Assembly (NCBI GenBank): GCA_014529385.2 | Contig: CM043970.1 | Coordinates: 41,779,279-41,843,278 of the forward strand | Origin: Adiantum capillus-veneris | Lineage: Eukaryota > Streptophyta > Polypodiopsida > Polypodiales > Pteridaceae | Length of the DNA: 64,000 nt | Reading direction: 5' to 3' | Shown: piece by piece, positions 13,432 to 25,020 of the stretch | How the letters are laid out: each line of letters opens with the position of its first letter | Position numbering within the stretch: position 1 is the stretch's first letter | Notes under the pieces: model-generated | Told to the model about the DNA's origin: nothing | Databases searched by the model: none | The model's input: the letters and a program-made list of their open reading frames with translations, nothing else | Program-made: the position numbers and the translations under genes

Positions 13432-15700
13432 TTGGGCTATAAAGCTATAGAGGCATCCCACTTTTTCTTTTGCAGGACAGTGTCAACGGTGTCCTTCAAT
13501 TTTTTGGAGATTAAGACTATGGAGGACTTGATGAAGGCACTTAACGGCCTCTACAAGAAACCATTGGCATCCAATCAGGTATTTCTTATGAAGCAGTTAT
13601 TCAATCTAAAAATGGCACAGTGGTTTGGTTGCAGAACATCTAAACAATTTCAATACCAATACAAGTCAACTACGTTTGATGAAGGTCAATTTTGATGACA
13701 AAGTGCGAGCTCTCCTTATACTACTGTCTTTACTAGATAGTTGGGATAGCCTTGTGATGGTTGTAAGTAACTCTATCTCTAACATAGACACTCTTAAGTT
13801 TGATGATTTTGTGGGTGTTCTCCTAAGAAATGAAATGCAAAGTAGAAGCACATGTGAATCATCAAGTGTTGCATTGTCAGCAACAAAAACAAGGGAAAGA
13901 TCAAAGGGTTGTGATCGCTTAAGGTGGAGAAATTCACGCACAAAGTCAATTCTTGAGTGCTAGATCTATGACATGTAGGCCCATGTCAAGAAGGATTGCT
14001 GGTCCAAAAAGAAGATGGAGTCGGACTCTCAAGAAAACAAGCCAACGTTGGAGGCTAATGTGGTAGGTAAAGTATAGCAAGATGCTCCATTTCTTTCACT
14101 AAACAATGTGTCCAATTCTTGGATAGTACACTCTAGGGATTTATTTCATGCAACAACCCACAAGCAACATTTCCAAGATTACAGCAAAGGTAATTTTAGA
14201 TACATATACTTGGGAGATCATGAAGCTTGTGAAATTATCAACAAAGGTACAGTTAAAATATGTAACAAATTTACTTGAAAAGAAAACAAACATAAGTTAC
14301 TTGTGATGAGTACACAGATCTTGAGGAAAGTGAAGACTTAAGGAGTGAAAGTGGTGACAACTTGCAACAACATCAATCAGATGAGGAACCTCAACTTATG
14401 CCCTGAAGATCTATCAGATCAAGTAGACCTACAAAAATGTTCATTCTTTTGTTTAACTATCTCTTGGTCTCAGGTTTTGGAGAGCCACAGTCATACAAAG
14501 AATCAATGAAACACAAATCCAAAGAAGGATGATCAAAGAGCATGCAAGCAGATATGGACTCATTACATCACAATCAAACATGGGAGTTGGTTGAGTTGCC
14601 TAAAGATAATTGGAAACTACAAAATAAATGGGTGTACAAGCTCAAGGAAGAAGAAGGATGGAAGCAAAGATACAAGTCAAGGCTTGTGATGAATGGGTTT
14701 TCTCAGAAGAAAGGTGTTGACTTTAATGAAATATTTTCTCATGTTGTAAAAATGAATTCAATTAGGCTTCTCTTGAGCCTTGTGGCTTCTCATCACTTAA
14801 ATCTTGAGCAAATGGATGCAAATACGACACTCTCTCATGGTGACCTAGAGGAGGAGATTTACAAGGCTCCAACCAAAGGGGCATGAAGAAAAGGGTAGGG
14901 AGAAAATGGTTTATAGGTTAACGAAAAACTTGTATGGTCTAAAACAAGCATCAAGTAGTGGTACTTACAATTTGATCGATGCTAGATGACAGATTTAAAA
15001 GAAGGAACTTAGATTACTGCGTGTACTTAAAGAATTTGGGAGTTGTGAGTTTTATCATCCTAATGTTTTATGTTGATGACATGCTAATTGCAAGTGCTAA
15101 CATGTAGGATATCAAAGATCTAAAAGAAGAGTTGTCTAAATATTTCTCAATGAAAGACTTAGGTGCTGAAAAATGGATACTTGGTATGAAGATATTAAGG
15201 GACAGGGGGAAGAAGACACTAAAGCTATCTCAAGAGGATTACATCAAGAAGATACTAGCAAGGTTTAATTTCAATGCAAAATGCAAAACCGGTCTCTACA
15301 TCTTTGGCTATTCACTTTAAACTAACCAAGGATATGTGTTCAAAGACACAAGAGGAGATAGCCTACATGTCTAAAGTTCCATATGCTGCAACGATAGGTT
15401 ATCTAATGTATGTTGTGATCTAGACAAGGCCCAATATTGCACATGTAGTGGGAGTTGTGAGTAGATTCATGGATAATCAAGGTGAGGAGCATTGGCAAGG
15501 TGTAAAGTGGATACTAAGGTATCTAAACGGGACAACCAAAAATGATTTGTATTTTGGAGGCACTAACATTTTCTTGCAACAAGGGTACGTTGATGCAGAT
15601 ATGATAGGTGACAAAGAGACTCAAAGAAGCACTACTAGCTATGTCTTCATGATTGGAGTGTACATGACCAGGGATTTAATATTTAAGTAATCACCAAAAA
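13432..15700 (+). pseudogene. Ty1/copia gag-pol copy B with internal deletion
   Basis: Gag (UBN2 type): MKALNGLYKKPLASNQVFLM at 13535-13594 and, after a frameshift, EHLNNFNTNTSQL to LLSLLDSWDSLVM at 13630-13760. A worn zinc knuckle (HVKKDCWSKKK) sits near 13985, and a protease start (SWIVHSRDLFHATTHKQHF) near 14115. Almost all of integrase is missing: by 14285 the sequence is already in the linker shared with copy A. The RT follows at 14542-14886 (SRLVMNGFSQKKGVDFNEIF, LLSLVASHHLNLEQMDA) and 15060-15320 (a VDDM block near 15073, KYFSMKDLG, WILGMKI). RNase H-like sequence is at 15448-15690 (HWQGVKWILRYLNGT, DADMIGDKETQRSTTSYVF). Multiple stops make it dead. Confidence 0.85.
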
Positions 15701-15910
15701 AATTGTGTGATCACAAGGTCTTGTTGACATATTTACATATTGACAATTCACATGATCACAAACAAGCTGGTTCAAAGCGACCTAGAAACTCAGAAAAAGC
15801 CTGTCGAGCTTTTGCATTTTTCCTATGGGCCCATCGTGAAAACTCTAAAGCTCGGGTGGCCTACAGCTTAATACATAGAGGGCCTTGATCAGACCCGCTG
15901 GGTGTTTAGG
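15701..15910. other. no gene seen
   Basis: Sequence after the copia RNase H; probably the end of the element, but no polypurine tract or LTR edge is clear. Confidence 0.35.
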
Positions 15911-15933
15911 CACACGCACACGCACACATGCGT

Positions 15934-15971
<38 letters not shown>

Positions 15972-16022
15972 ACACACAGATTGATGACCAGATTCACAAG
16001 TACCTCAAGAGGAGAGAGGGGG

Positions 16023-16094
<72 letters not shown>
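15911..16094. repeat. (CA)n, (GT)n and (GA)n compound microsatellite
   Basis: (CA)n at about 15911-15978, (GT)n at 16025-16062 joined directly to (GA)n at 16063-16094. The CA and GT tracts are complementary and could pair as a hairpin. Confidence 0.95.
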
Positions 16095-16096
<2 letters not shown>

Positions 16097-16111
16097 AACA
16101 ACTGCCTTTGT

Positions 16112-16743
16112 TGCGGGAGCTACCTAGTGTCACCGCAATTATATTGATTGCTTACACATAGAAAACAAACATCATTTGATACGCTTACAACATCATTTGA
16201 TTTGCGGGAGCTACCTAGTGTAATTATATTGATTGCTTACACATAGAAAACAGACATCATTTGATACACTTACAACCACAAATAGCTTGTAGATGAGTTA
16301 GCACACGTGCTCTAGCTCGTGAGGAAAGCTTGGCATTGTTGTGTAGATCTCTCCAAGCCAATTGTGATGGTGCAGTTGAATCTCCAATGAAATGAGTGAG
16401 TAAGAAGTAGCGTCAAGATGAAGCTCAAACACTCTCTCTCTTTCTCTCTCACACACGGTCAACGAGATCTTAAAATTATGATTATGATTATGTTCGCTTT
16501 ACAAAATGACCTAGGTGCCTTATATACCAAGTCTACCATAGGTTAAACCAAAGATTTTAAGGGGTCAAATGGCTTTGTATTTACAATCTCAAAGTGCCAT
16601 TGTACCCCGGCTTCTACAACTAGACTAACTACTCATTATAAATGATGTTGTTAACCATAATCTGAAACATTTCATAACTCTCAAAAATTAAGACTTTGGT
16701 ATGGAAATTGAGTTATGTCATATTGTTGACCCATGGGTCAACA
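16112..16743 (-). mobile_element. LTR (3' LTR of a minus-strand element)
   Basis: On the minus strand it starts TGTTGACCC at 16743, directly after a polypurine tract. It contains TATATAA at 16520-16526 (minus) and then a GTGTGTGAGAGAGAAAGAG run near 16440. Over most of its length it aligns by eye with 63335-63842, including the TATA region and the segment ending gtctgttttcta. The last about 170 bp (16112-16280) are a tandem duplication of about 90 bp. No partner LTR in the same orientation lies in the window. Confidence 0.8.
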
Positions 16744-16755
16744 CTCCCCCCGTCC
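16744..16755 (-). other. polypurine tract
   Basis: The minus strand reads GGACGGGGGGAG directly before the TG of the LTR. This is the expected plus-strand primer of LTR retrotransposons and fixes the element's orientation. Confidence 0.75.
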
Positions 16756-16828
16756 GAATTCATCTTGTCCCTGACATGACCTCATTGTCAATGTCGATGC
16801 GGTCTTTGTTGTTGTTTTGCTTTCTTGT

Positions 16829-17330
16829 GCTTTATGTCCTTCACATCCAAACCCCGAGCTGCAACATCTGTTGCTATCATTATAGAGCTATTGCCAGATC
16901 TATAATGATAGAAAGAAGCCAATCTTGTTCAACTGGACTCTTATCATCATGGATAGATAAATCTATACATTCATCCATTCAAATCTGTCTAGTAACTTGA
17001 TCACAAACTCTTTTTGTTTCCATAAATATGATCACTTTACTTCCATCCATCATTTGATTCAATAAATCTGCTAATTTTGAGTATTTCTCATTCTCAAAAA
17101 CAACTTCTACAATCTATAGAATTGATTGATCGTCTTTCAAAGCTTATGAACCAATGACAACTTTGTAAGGATTTTGTAGAAATTGTATGGCTAAACCTTT
17201 AACTTGTTTAGGCCAAGTTATACTCCAATACTCAATATGTTTGTCAGGTTGAATTTGGGAGATAATCGTTTTTTATTTGAGATTTAAAACCCATGTTTGC
17301 TAGGGGCTTTTTATTCTTTGCCTTCTTTGT
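16829..17330 (-). pseudogene. DEAD-box RNA helicase fragment next to LTR
   Basis: Minus-strand translation gives an ordered match to the plant DRH1/RH20-type (p68-like) ATP-dependent RNA helicases. The blocks are LANMGFKSQIKN (after motif II, itself lost), ISQIQPDKHIEYWSITWPKQ with motif III changed from SAT to SIT (about 17205-17260), AIQFLQNPYKVVIGS, KYSKLADLLNQMMDGSKVII followed by FMETKRVCDQVTRQI (motif IV region, about 16985-17070), DLSIHDDKSPVEQDWLLS, and motif V ATDVAARGLDVKDIK (16832-16876). About 157 codons run without an intron, with a few stops and frame changes, so this looks like a retrocopied cDNA piece. It ends about 75 bp before the polypurine tract of the adjacent LTR, i.e. 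inside the retrotransposon body. Confidence 0.85.
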
Positions 17331-18390
17331 ATCACTTGTACCGACATTTTGCTCCATTGCTTTCAATTTAATTCTGAAGACATAAGAACTAGATGTTCAA
17401 TTTTAAAAATAATTTTCTTCTTTTCAATATATATTAGAAAAACAATCACTAAGAAAGAAATTAAATCTAAAAAATATAAGATTTTCAATGCACTCTAGTC
17501 AATTCCACATATCGACCACATGTGTTCTGAGAAAACATACACATTGCAATGCACTCTCTACATGGCATTATGCATACAACAATGATATGAAATTGTCAAT
17601 GCAATTATAAATTAGTTGATAAGTTATACATCCTCTACAATTTGAAAACAGTAAGACACAACTATTTTCACATGCTACAAAGAATAATCAATGTTTACAT
17701 TGAAACGATAGTAAATATTTGCAAAACACACACGAAAGCAATAATGTCAATGATTGGCCATCTCATGCACTAACAATCTTTCGTAATACTTAATGCACTT
17801 TCTATATAAACCAATGCATAAAAGAAGGCAATAAAATCTTCAATACAATTATACAATTGAGGAATATTTGTACCCAATCAAGGATTGTAGCCCCCTTGTG
17901 CATCGAATTCAATATATAAAAGCTAACTTCACCCAATTAAGGATTTTAAATTTCATTTTGTGCAGCGAAAATGGATATCAATTCAAATCTATGATGGTGA
18001 AAAATGAGATACTTCAAGGATCTTTATATACCCAGTACACTAGTACATGGAATCTAACCCTTGACTATCAACCTGTTATTAATATATGCTCATCTTCTTA
18101 AACCAACTTTGGCCCTTTTATGGACCAATGGCTTTGTCACAATGAGCACGACTCTCCAAAGTTTCAATTTTTTTTGGCTTCATACCTTTGTTTTCGGTGA
18201 AGGAATTAAATATTTTTAGAAGTGGTTACCGTATTAGGAATCACCCTCGGCCCAAAAAAGGACCTGTGACTCTCTAACCATAGGTCAATTCACATGGAGA
18301 TAATTGTATCTATGCTCAAATACACTCCCCAAGGATTTTCCTAGTTTGAATGCCAAAGTAATAAGAGGTTTACTATATACAATTAGGCCG
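17331..18390. other. no gene seen
   Basis: AT-rich DNA with no recognised domain. It might be further body of the minus-strand retroelement, but nothing supports that directly. Confidence 0.45.
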
Positions 18391-18397
18391 GTCGAGC

Positions 18398-18437
18398 TTT
18401 TTCATTTTCCCAATGGGTTTGCCAGGAAAATGAAAAA
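18398..18437. repeat. 13-bp inverted repeat (hairpin)
   Basis: tttttcattttcc (18398-18410) and its exact reverse complement (18425-18437) are separated by 14 bases. A related CGAGCTTTT-GCATTTTTCC sequence occurs at about 15800, so it may be part of a small dispersed repeat. Confidence 0.7.
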
Positions 18438-18719
18438 ACCCAGCGGGACTACCAGCTCTATTGTTTTTTCCAGGTCACCATCAACATCACGTTAACAATA
18501 AACGTGTTCACGTATTTTTTTATGTGTAATTACTTGCGTTACTATTGATCACATCGGTTAAATCCTTGGGCATGAGAATTAGTTGAGCTTAAGAGCTGCC
18601 AAAATTGGTCTCACTTTCTATCACAAAAGCGGAATAGTAGATCTCACAGCGTCGAGCATAAAGATTTTGTGGCTTCGCATATTATTGAAGAAAACTGGAT
18701 ACAAGCAAGACAATTGTTT
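18438..18719. other. no gene seen
   Basis: Short non-coding stretch without recognised features. Confidence 0.4.
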
Positions 18720-19140
18720 CTTGTATAGCCACAATCAAAGTGCCACATAATATTCCTTTTCGAAGGAATATTATGGTTGGATGGTGGTTGGAAAGTTTTC
18801 AAAAAACAACCAATCGGTTAGCCATTGGACTATAGTGAATGGATGGTGGCCAATGGTTGGAAGTCTTTGGCCGGTGGCCAAAATTGAATGGCAAAGAGTA
18901 GATTTTCAAGTGGACTTGACTACGGCTACGCAAGGGTGAATGGTCGGTTTCTAGGCGGACTTGTCTTCTCAAGGGCGGCTACATACGGTTTTCTCTCATA
19001 AGAGAGGGTAGACCTTTTGGCCTATAAAAGGAGGCTTGTTCTACATTCAAAATGCATTGTGAAGTTGGTGAAGCAAGGTGTGTGAGAGGTGGTGAGTGTG
19101 AAGCAATGTGGGAGATTCATTAAGGGTATAATCCCTTTGT
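18720..19140 (+). mobile_element. probable LTR fragment with promoter
   Basis: A promoter-like TATAAAAG (19023-19030, in gcctataaaaggagg) follows about 250 bp of GG-TGG-TGG-rich DNA, a layout common in plant LTRs. A homologous fragment lies at about 47441-47636 (shared gtgggcgg/ggaagtcttt, gtggccaaa-ttgaatgg, ctaggcggacttgtctt-like blocks), which shows this is a dispersed repeat. Near the left end an exact 13-bp inverted repeat (18746-18758 and 18763-18775) closes on a TTCG loop. Confidence 0.5.
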
Positions 19141-19230
19141 AAGCTACTAGTAGTTTGAAGTGAAAATCCATTGAGTGGATGCTTTCCCATGGATGTAGTC
19201 CACATTGGGTGAACCACGTATATGGTGTGA

Positions 19231-19234
<4 letters not shown>

Positions 19235-19291
<57 letters not shown>
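19235..19291. repeat. (CT)n microsatellite
   Basis: About 28 CT units. Confidence 0.95.
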
Positions 19292-19292
<1 letters not shown>

Positions 19293-19299
19293 ATATCTC

Positions 19300-21409
19300 T
19301 TGTATGTGAAAATTATCTCTCTCCATTAAGTAAATCACTCTAGTCTCTACTAAGCTACATCTATATTTCAATCACAAGCGGGGGATGGAGGACTTGTGTT
19401 GGGAAATAAAGTTTGATGCTTTCTATGGTAGTACTATAGAGGGAACTTGAGAGGGCTAGAATATACTTTATATTGCCTTGTGTGTGGCATGCATACCTAG
19501 CCTAAGAGCCAACCAAGCTAGTTTGAATTTGGCTTGCTACACCCATCAACCTACTAGACTCCATTCAAAATACTAGACCAATCTACAATCTAGGCTAGCA
19601 TTCACTTTCTTGACCAAGGTCAAATTTTTGAACCATGCTAGAATAAGTTAGACTCGGCTCAACCTGCTAGACCACATTTGATGTGTTTAACCATGCTAAA
19701 TGACTCTAGACTATGCTCAACCTAGGACAAGAGAGCTCTAGCCTACCTAAAAAATTCTTCCAGCTTGGCTAGCTATTCCACTATCTTGAATGATCAATGT
19801 GGAGTGAGGCTTTTGTTGAGGTCCCATTGAGATCCCAAAACTGAGAGAATCTATTTCAAGAAACTATGTTGTGCTCTCTTCAATGTAGTGTACACAAAAA
19901 ACTTACTTCATGGCAGAGAGAAACATATTAGCATAATTGAAATGATATACAAGAAAAGATGTACTAGAAGTAGACATAGCAAGATAGACTCCAAACTGTG
20001 AATGAGCCTTGCTACTCACAATGTGTCAAATACTAACTAGCTGATAACACACACAACTCTCGACCAAGTGCTCAAAAGGTACAAGGGATGCTATGGGTTA
20101 AATCATTGCAAGGAGAATGCTATGTATGACTGGAGTCTAGACAAAGCATGCATTCCACATATGTGCAAGACTAACCATATATGAAATTGATCCATATTAC
20201 CCACTCCAACAAGGAAATATCTTTGGAAGCTAGCTGCACATCTTGGATTGTAGTGGGAGTGATAGTTTGGCTACAATATGCACTCAATTGCCAGTCCCTT
20301 GTGTCCCACAAAGTGTTTGTGGTGTACTAGACCATTGACAACCCTGGTTTTTTAGTCAAGTATCCACACAAGTGTGATCCCCTGACCTACTATATATGTC
20401 TCGCGAGTGATTGTGATGTTATAGGCTAGCTATAGCATCTCTTTGCTTGGACCTTTTGGGCTAATTAGTGTTTTGAGACATATTTTTGGCTTAATTTTCT
20501 AGAAAAAGTATTGGGTAAGGTTTTTCAACTATCTTCCCAAAATAGGAAAAAATGATTAAAGACGTCATGCTCTAAGACACCCATGCACTTTAGTCTAGAC
20601 GAATTGCTTCTACAATAATTGTTTATTGAACCACAATTTTGATACAAGTTGGGAAACAATATTTCAAAGAATTATAAGATATACCAAAGGGTTTTTTCTA
20701 TCTCTAATTATGTGTATTTTTTGAATTGGCTTTCTTTGAGTATAAATATATAACTATCAAACACTTTAAGATCAGAATTAAATGAAATTATTTAATTTTC
20801 CCCACAAAAACATGGATGATCTATTGAGTATCATTACTAGAATATTACAAAAGAAGTTTAAATAAAGCTATTTCATAGATGTCCCAAAGATTTATCCTAA
20901 TTAGCCAGAAACGCTTTTCGTTAAACTGGAAATATTTCTCACTAGAACTTGTTATCTAAATTTGGTTAATATCCTCTTGATTTCTCATATTATTGGGTAC
21001 TTTAGGATAAGATGTCTTTGGAAGAGAGATAAGTTAGAGAGAGAGAGCAATAGACGTTTTAGAGACTTGCTCACTCTAACCTAATGTAGAGAAATTTAGG
21101 ACCTTTACAGGATCTCGTATGATGTGAAAATGCTCTATAGCTTCTTCACCTTGGGGGGGATAGTTTCTTTAATTGACTAAATGGACATATAACAACACCT
21201 TGACTCTTCCTCTCCTTTGAAACAATTGAAGAAAACCTACATGATGCATCCCAAGAAAGTTAAATCAATAATACTTAAAATATTAACAAATTCAAGGAAC
21301 AAAACTTAGTTTCTCATATCCTTTGGTTTCAACAAGTGGCATAATTTCCTCCAAAAAATCATTGAATTGTCCATTGCATGTAACTTTAGCTTCCTCACCA
21401 ATCAAGGAG
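19300..21409. other. no gene seen
   Basis: About 2.1 kb of AT-rich DNA with many 'ctaga' and 'gctag' words at 19500-19780. I see no coding pattern, LTR or inverted repeat. Confidence 0.45.
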
Positions 21410-21804
21410 TTAAGCACAAGTTGTTGCGCCACCAACATTTTGAATTTTTCTCGGACCACCCTTTTCAATTTTTAGTACTGCATCTACCAGTTTCCGTACT
21501 CTTGAAATGACAGTCCTGGAGGTTCCTACTTTAACATTATGAAAATGTCTACCAACATGTATTGCCTCCATGGCAATGTTTGGACAAATGAATAACATCA
21601 GGTTGGTACAAGACCCCATCCAAAAGGAAGAAGCTCCTTCACAAACTTCAAACCAGTTGCCAATCTTCCAAATAGTAAAGCACCAAAAAAGTTGAACCAA
21701 GGAGAGTAGCCCTCACTTGCACTCATAGAAACAACACAACATTTTGTTAGCATTGGCTCTGTATGCAGGTGATGCATGGGCATCCTAGTTTTTATTGATG
21801 TCAC
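21410..21804 (-). pseudogene. unrecognised coding-like fragment
   Basis: Two overlapping minus-strand frames (21804-21598 and 21700-21410) join by one frameshift into a coding-looking segment of about 125 residues. It includes WFNFFGALLFGRLATGLKF and then HVGRHFHNVKVGTSRTVISR and VRKLVDAVLKIEKGGPRKIQ. Composition is protein-like rather than low-complexity. I do not recognise the family. It abuts the GTAC-rich repeat region. Confidence 0.35.
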
Positions 21805-21807
21805 AAA

Positions 21808-22960
21808 GGTACAACTTTTTTGTGCAAGTAACCTTATAATTGAAATATAAATTTCAAGAGACTTTGGTAGTCAATTACGCCATTATAAACAATTTTTTAA
21901 CAGTTTAATATATTGGTACTGGTATTGGTACCAATATCAAATTTTTAGTGCCAATATTGGTACTGGTAGTATTGGTACTGCTATCCTGCTATCCTGGTAA
22001 ATTGGCACGCTAGTTGTTATCCATTTCACATCGGTACACCTTTTTCTGTAAGTAACTTTATAATTGAAAGAAAAATTTCAAGAGACTTTGGTAGGCAATT
22101 ACATCATTTAAATCAAACTTTCTACAGTCTGATACACCGGTATTGGTACTGGTACCTGTCTCAGATTTTCAGTGTTAGTACTGGTACTGGTGGTACTGAT
22201 ACTACTATCCTGCAATCCTGGTCAATTGGTATACTAGTACTGGCACTAGTCTCAGACTCTCAGTGCTAGTACTGATACTCGCAGTACTGGTATTGATACT
22301 GCTACACATCTATATTGTTATAATGTTATACTGGTTTATTGGCAAATTGATTTCAACACTGTTTATGTCGAGAATACCAAAAAGGTGTATAAACTAGTAG
22401 TCTTATATAGGAGATAGGTAATTCCATAAGTCTTGCAAAGAGCCAGTATTCTGGTACTAATACATGTCTTGTATACTGGTACTGGTATCGGTCAGTTCTA
22501 GTACTAGTACTATTAGTACCAGTACTATTAGTACTGGTATTGAAATTGCGATACCTCTAAATTGGTATACCAAGTGGCATACTTAGTATTGGTACTAGTC
22601 TAAAATTGTCAGTGCTAGTACTAACATTTGCGCACTGGTACTGATACTGCTTTATTACTTTTGTGGTAGACATGTTTAATGGTTTACCGGTTCCTTGAAA
22701 TATTGTTATTTCATGAATATCTGAACAATGTTAAAACCAGGAGTTTTTCCCTTGGAGATAGGAAATAGGGAATTCTATAAGGGTCCTACTGAGAGCCAAT
22801 ATACTAGTATAGACATAGGTTTGGTATATTGGTACTGGTACAAGTACTAGTCTTCTGACTTTTAGTGTTAGTACTAGTACTAATCAAAAAACTTCTAGTG
22901 CTAGTATTGGTGTTGGTAGCACTGGGAATTATATTTCTATTTTTCTATACCGCTATACCG
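21808..22960. repeat. GGTACTGGTA-rich minisatellite region
   Basis: About 1.1 kb dominated by variants of ggtactggta, tagtactagtac and agtaccagtac, all built around the GTAC palindrome. A higher-order period of about 225 bp is visible at the left: 21808 and 22033 both start ggtac and share aagtaac-ttataattgaaa, aaatttcaagagactttggtag and caattac. No coding signal. Confidence 0.85.
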
Positions 22961-23133
22961 GTTATATCAGCCGGGCCGCTGGTTAACAAAACCAAAAGAA
23001 TGCAAAAACCAGCAGTTTTATACTTGAAATATAAATCATTACGTGTTTAGTTTGTAGAAGAAGGAGTAGAAGAAGAAGACAAGGTACTCAATGTGTTTTT
23101 GTGTGTGCGCGCGCGTTTTATACTCACGCAAAT

Positions 23134-23135
<2 letters not shown>

Positions 23136-23172
<37 letters not shown>
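23136..23172. repeat. (GT)n microsatellite
   Basis: About 18 GT units; preceded by a short gcgcgcg run. Confidence 0.95.
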
Positions 23173-23175
<3 letters not shown>

Positions 23176-23225
23176 TCTTGCACTGAATGGCTATTTCCAT
23201 GTGTGTGTGTACGTGTGCGCGTGTA

Positions 23226-23577
23226 GGTCCTCCATAGGAGCTTCCAATGGAGTCCCAATGGAGATCCTCCATGCCTTGAAAGGCATGGAAGAGCTCAAAT
23301 CCATTGGGGCTCCAAATGGAGCTCCTCTATGCCTTGAAAGGCATGGTGAGAAGGCAGCGTGCGCACTGCCCTCTCACCATGCCTTTCAAGGCATGGAGGA
23401 GATCCATTGGGGCTCTATGGGAGCTCCCCCATGCCTTGAAAGGCACAGTGAGAAGGCAGCGCGCACGCTGCTTTCTCACCATGCCTTTCAAGGCATGGGT
23501 GAGCTTCAATGGAGCCCCAATGGAGCTCCATTGGAAGCTCCTATGGTGGAAATGCACACACACACACACACACACAC
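23226..23577. mobile_element. small foldback element plus (CA)n
   Basis: A 21-bp perfect terminal inverted repeat (23232-23252 and 23526-23546) encloses about 270 bp. The interior is itself made of nested inverted repeats: four ATGCCTT/AAGGCAT near-palindromes, and two GC-rich stems around ggcagcgtgcgcactgcc (23353-23370) and ggcagcgcgcacgctgc (23454-23470). It looks like a MITE-type foldback element, but no target duplication was identified. (CA)n follows at 23552-23577. Translations across it are not genes. Confidence 0.7.
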
Positions 23578-24650
23578 TTGCATTCACACACACAACCACA
23601 CAGTAACACATGACTCAAATACAATAATGCATACTCACACGCAAACACACTTACAATTATGCATTTGTATACTACAACCACAAGCACAAATAAACTTTTT
23701 GGTCTTACATGGTCAAGTACTTTGAGAGCATCGATGAGCTCGAATGTCGAGTTCTCGGCATCGCTCCTAGTTGGAGAGCCCTTGCGTTGGTGCACAATAA
23801 TGCTTCTTATCCCTTGCGTTGATGTGAAATAATGCTTCTTATCTTGTCGTATGTAGTACAAGTCCATGACGGTGCATTGATTAAAGCTGATGAGGAGCAT
23901 TAATTTTGTGTAGAAATTTGTCAAATATAGTTTATTGAAGCAATAAAGCCCCATGCCATCAGAACGCAATTAAGGTTAATTGCACATTTGATCACGGGAG
24001 CAAAGCATAATGAGGGATTCAATCTGCATCACTAATTGTCGTAGATTTTTGGGTTTGGCCAGCGTTGGGGTCGACGGATTGCGATGCAATTAGTGCTAAC
24101 ACAAGCTGCCGAAGCCGGCAAAATATATATTGTCTAAGAGATCATGTGTGCATATTAGATTACTATCCCATTCGATCAAGAGCTGATTATAGCATGGTAA
24201 TTGGGTGAAATTTCAAAGGATTGCACATTTACTTACCCTCGGCAAGTGCAGATACAAGCCTTAGAAATTAAAATGAAAAACAGGCAGGTGAGCCTCTTGC
24301 CTTAGAGATTATATTTATTATTTGGGGCCTAGGGTTGAAGACTCTAATTAACTTTTGGAAACTTCAAAACAGCCTTCAAAAAATAACTCAAAAGATTAAT
24401 GTTCGCATGCATGGAAAAGTCTGTCGAAAAAATTGGGTGAAGTGAGATCAGTTAGGCCTTCTGGGGCTCCACGCCTGTGTAATCTTTGGTAATTAGACAC
24501 AACTCTAGATTGATGTGTGCAGGTTGTGATAAGATTAGCGCCTTGCAGAAATAGAAGGATGGTAGACCATAGTAATAATATTATTATTGTTGCAAGCCTG
24601 ATGATGATATGATGAGCTGAGATTAGTCGATTACAAGACTTATCCAACAC
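23578..24650. other. no gene seen
   Basis: Non-coding. Contains a CACA-rich stretch to about 23655 and otherwise unremarkable AT-rich DNA. Confidence 0.45.
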
Positions 24651-24809
24651 AGTGTTGTGTGTGGGACTCGCTATCAATTATGGGTACTGCCTGCCATTGC
24701 TCTGATAATTAGAGGACGCTCAAAGTGGAGGACTTGCAAGTCTGCACCAGGTGGACACGTGATCATGTGGCGTGGTCATGTAGGGAATCCAGCTTGCAAG
24801 AGCACCATG

Positions 24810-24985
24810 AAAAAGCAGCGTGCACGCTGCTCCCTCGGTGTGCTCCCGAGGAGGACACATTTGCAAAGCGGTTCAAATTTGGCCAGCTGTCAAAAGAGCA
24901 AGGGAAACATTACAGTGGAGTCATTACAGTACTCTTTGCAGCGGCGGCCAAAGGAAAAAGCAGCGCGCGCACTGCTCTGGACTGA
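24810..24985. repeat. two GC palindrome blocks (AAAAGCAGCG type)
   Basis: aaaagcagcgtgcacgctgctc (about 24812) and aaaaagcagcgcgcgcactgctc (about 24955) each contain GCAGCG-x-GC-x-C(A/G)CTGC palindromes. They are of the same kind as the two inside the foldback element at 23.35 and 23.45 kb, hinting at remnants of related elements. Confidence 0.55.
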
Positions 24986-25020
24986 TTCCATGATCCGGGT
25001 GCGTCCTCCCAAGCTCAGCC

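Noticed and set aside
15911-16062. CA/GT inverted microsatellites as a regulatory hairpin
   Set aside because: Complementarity is automatic for CA and GT tracts; no further evidence of function.
23201-23725. 174-codon plus-strand frame with repeated HALKGM/CLERHGE phrases
   Set aside because: The repeated phrases come from the inverted-repeat units of the foldback element and the reverse strand is equally open.
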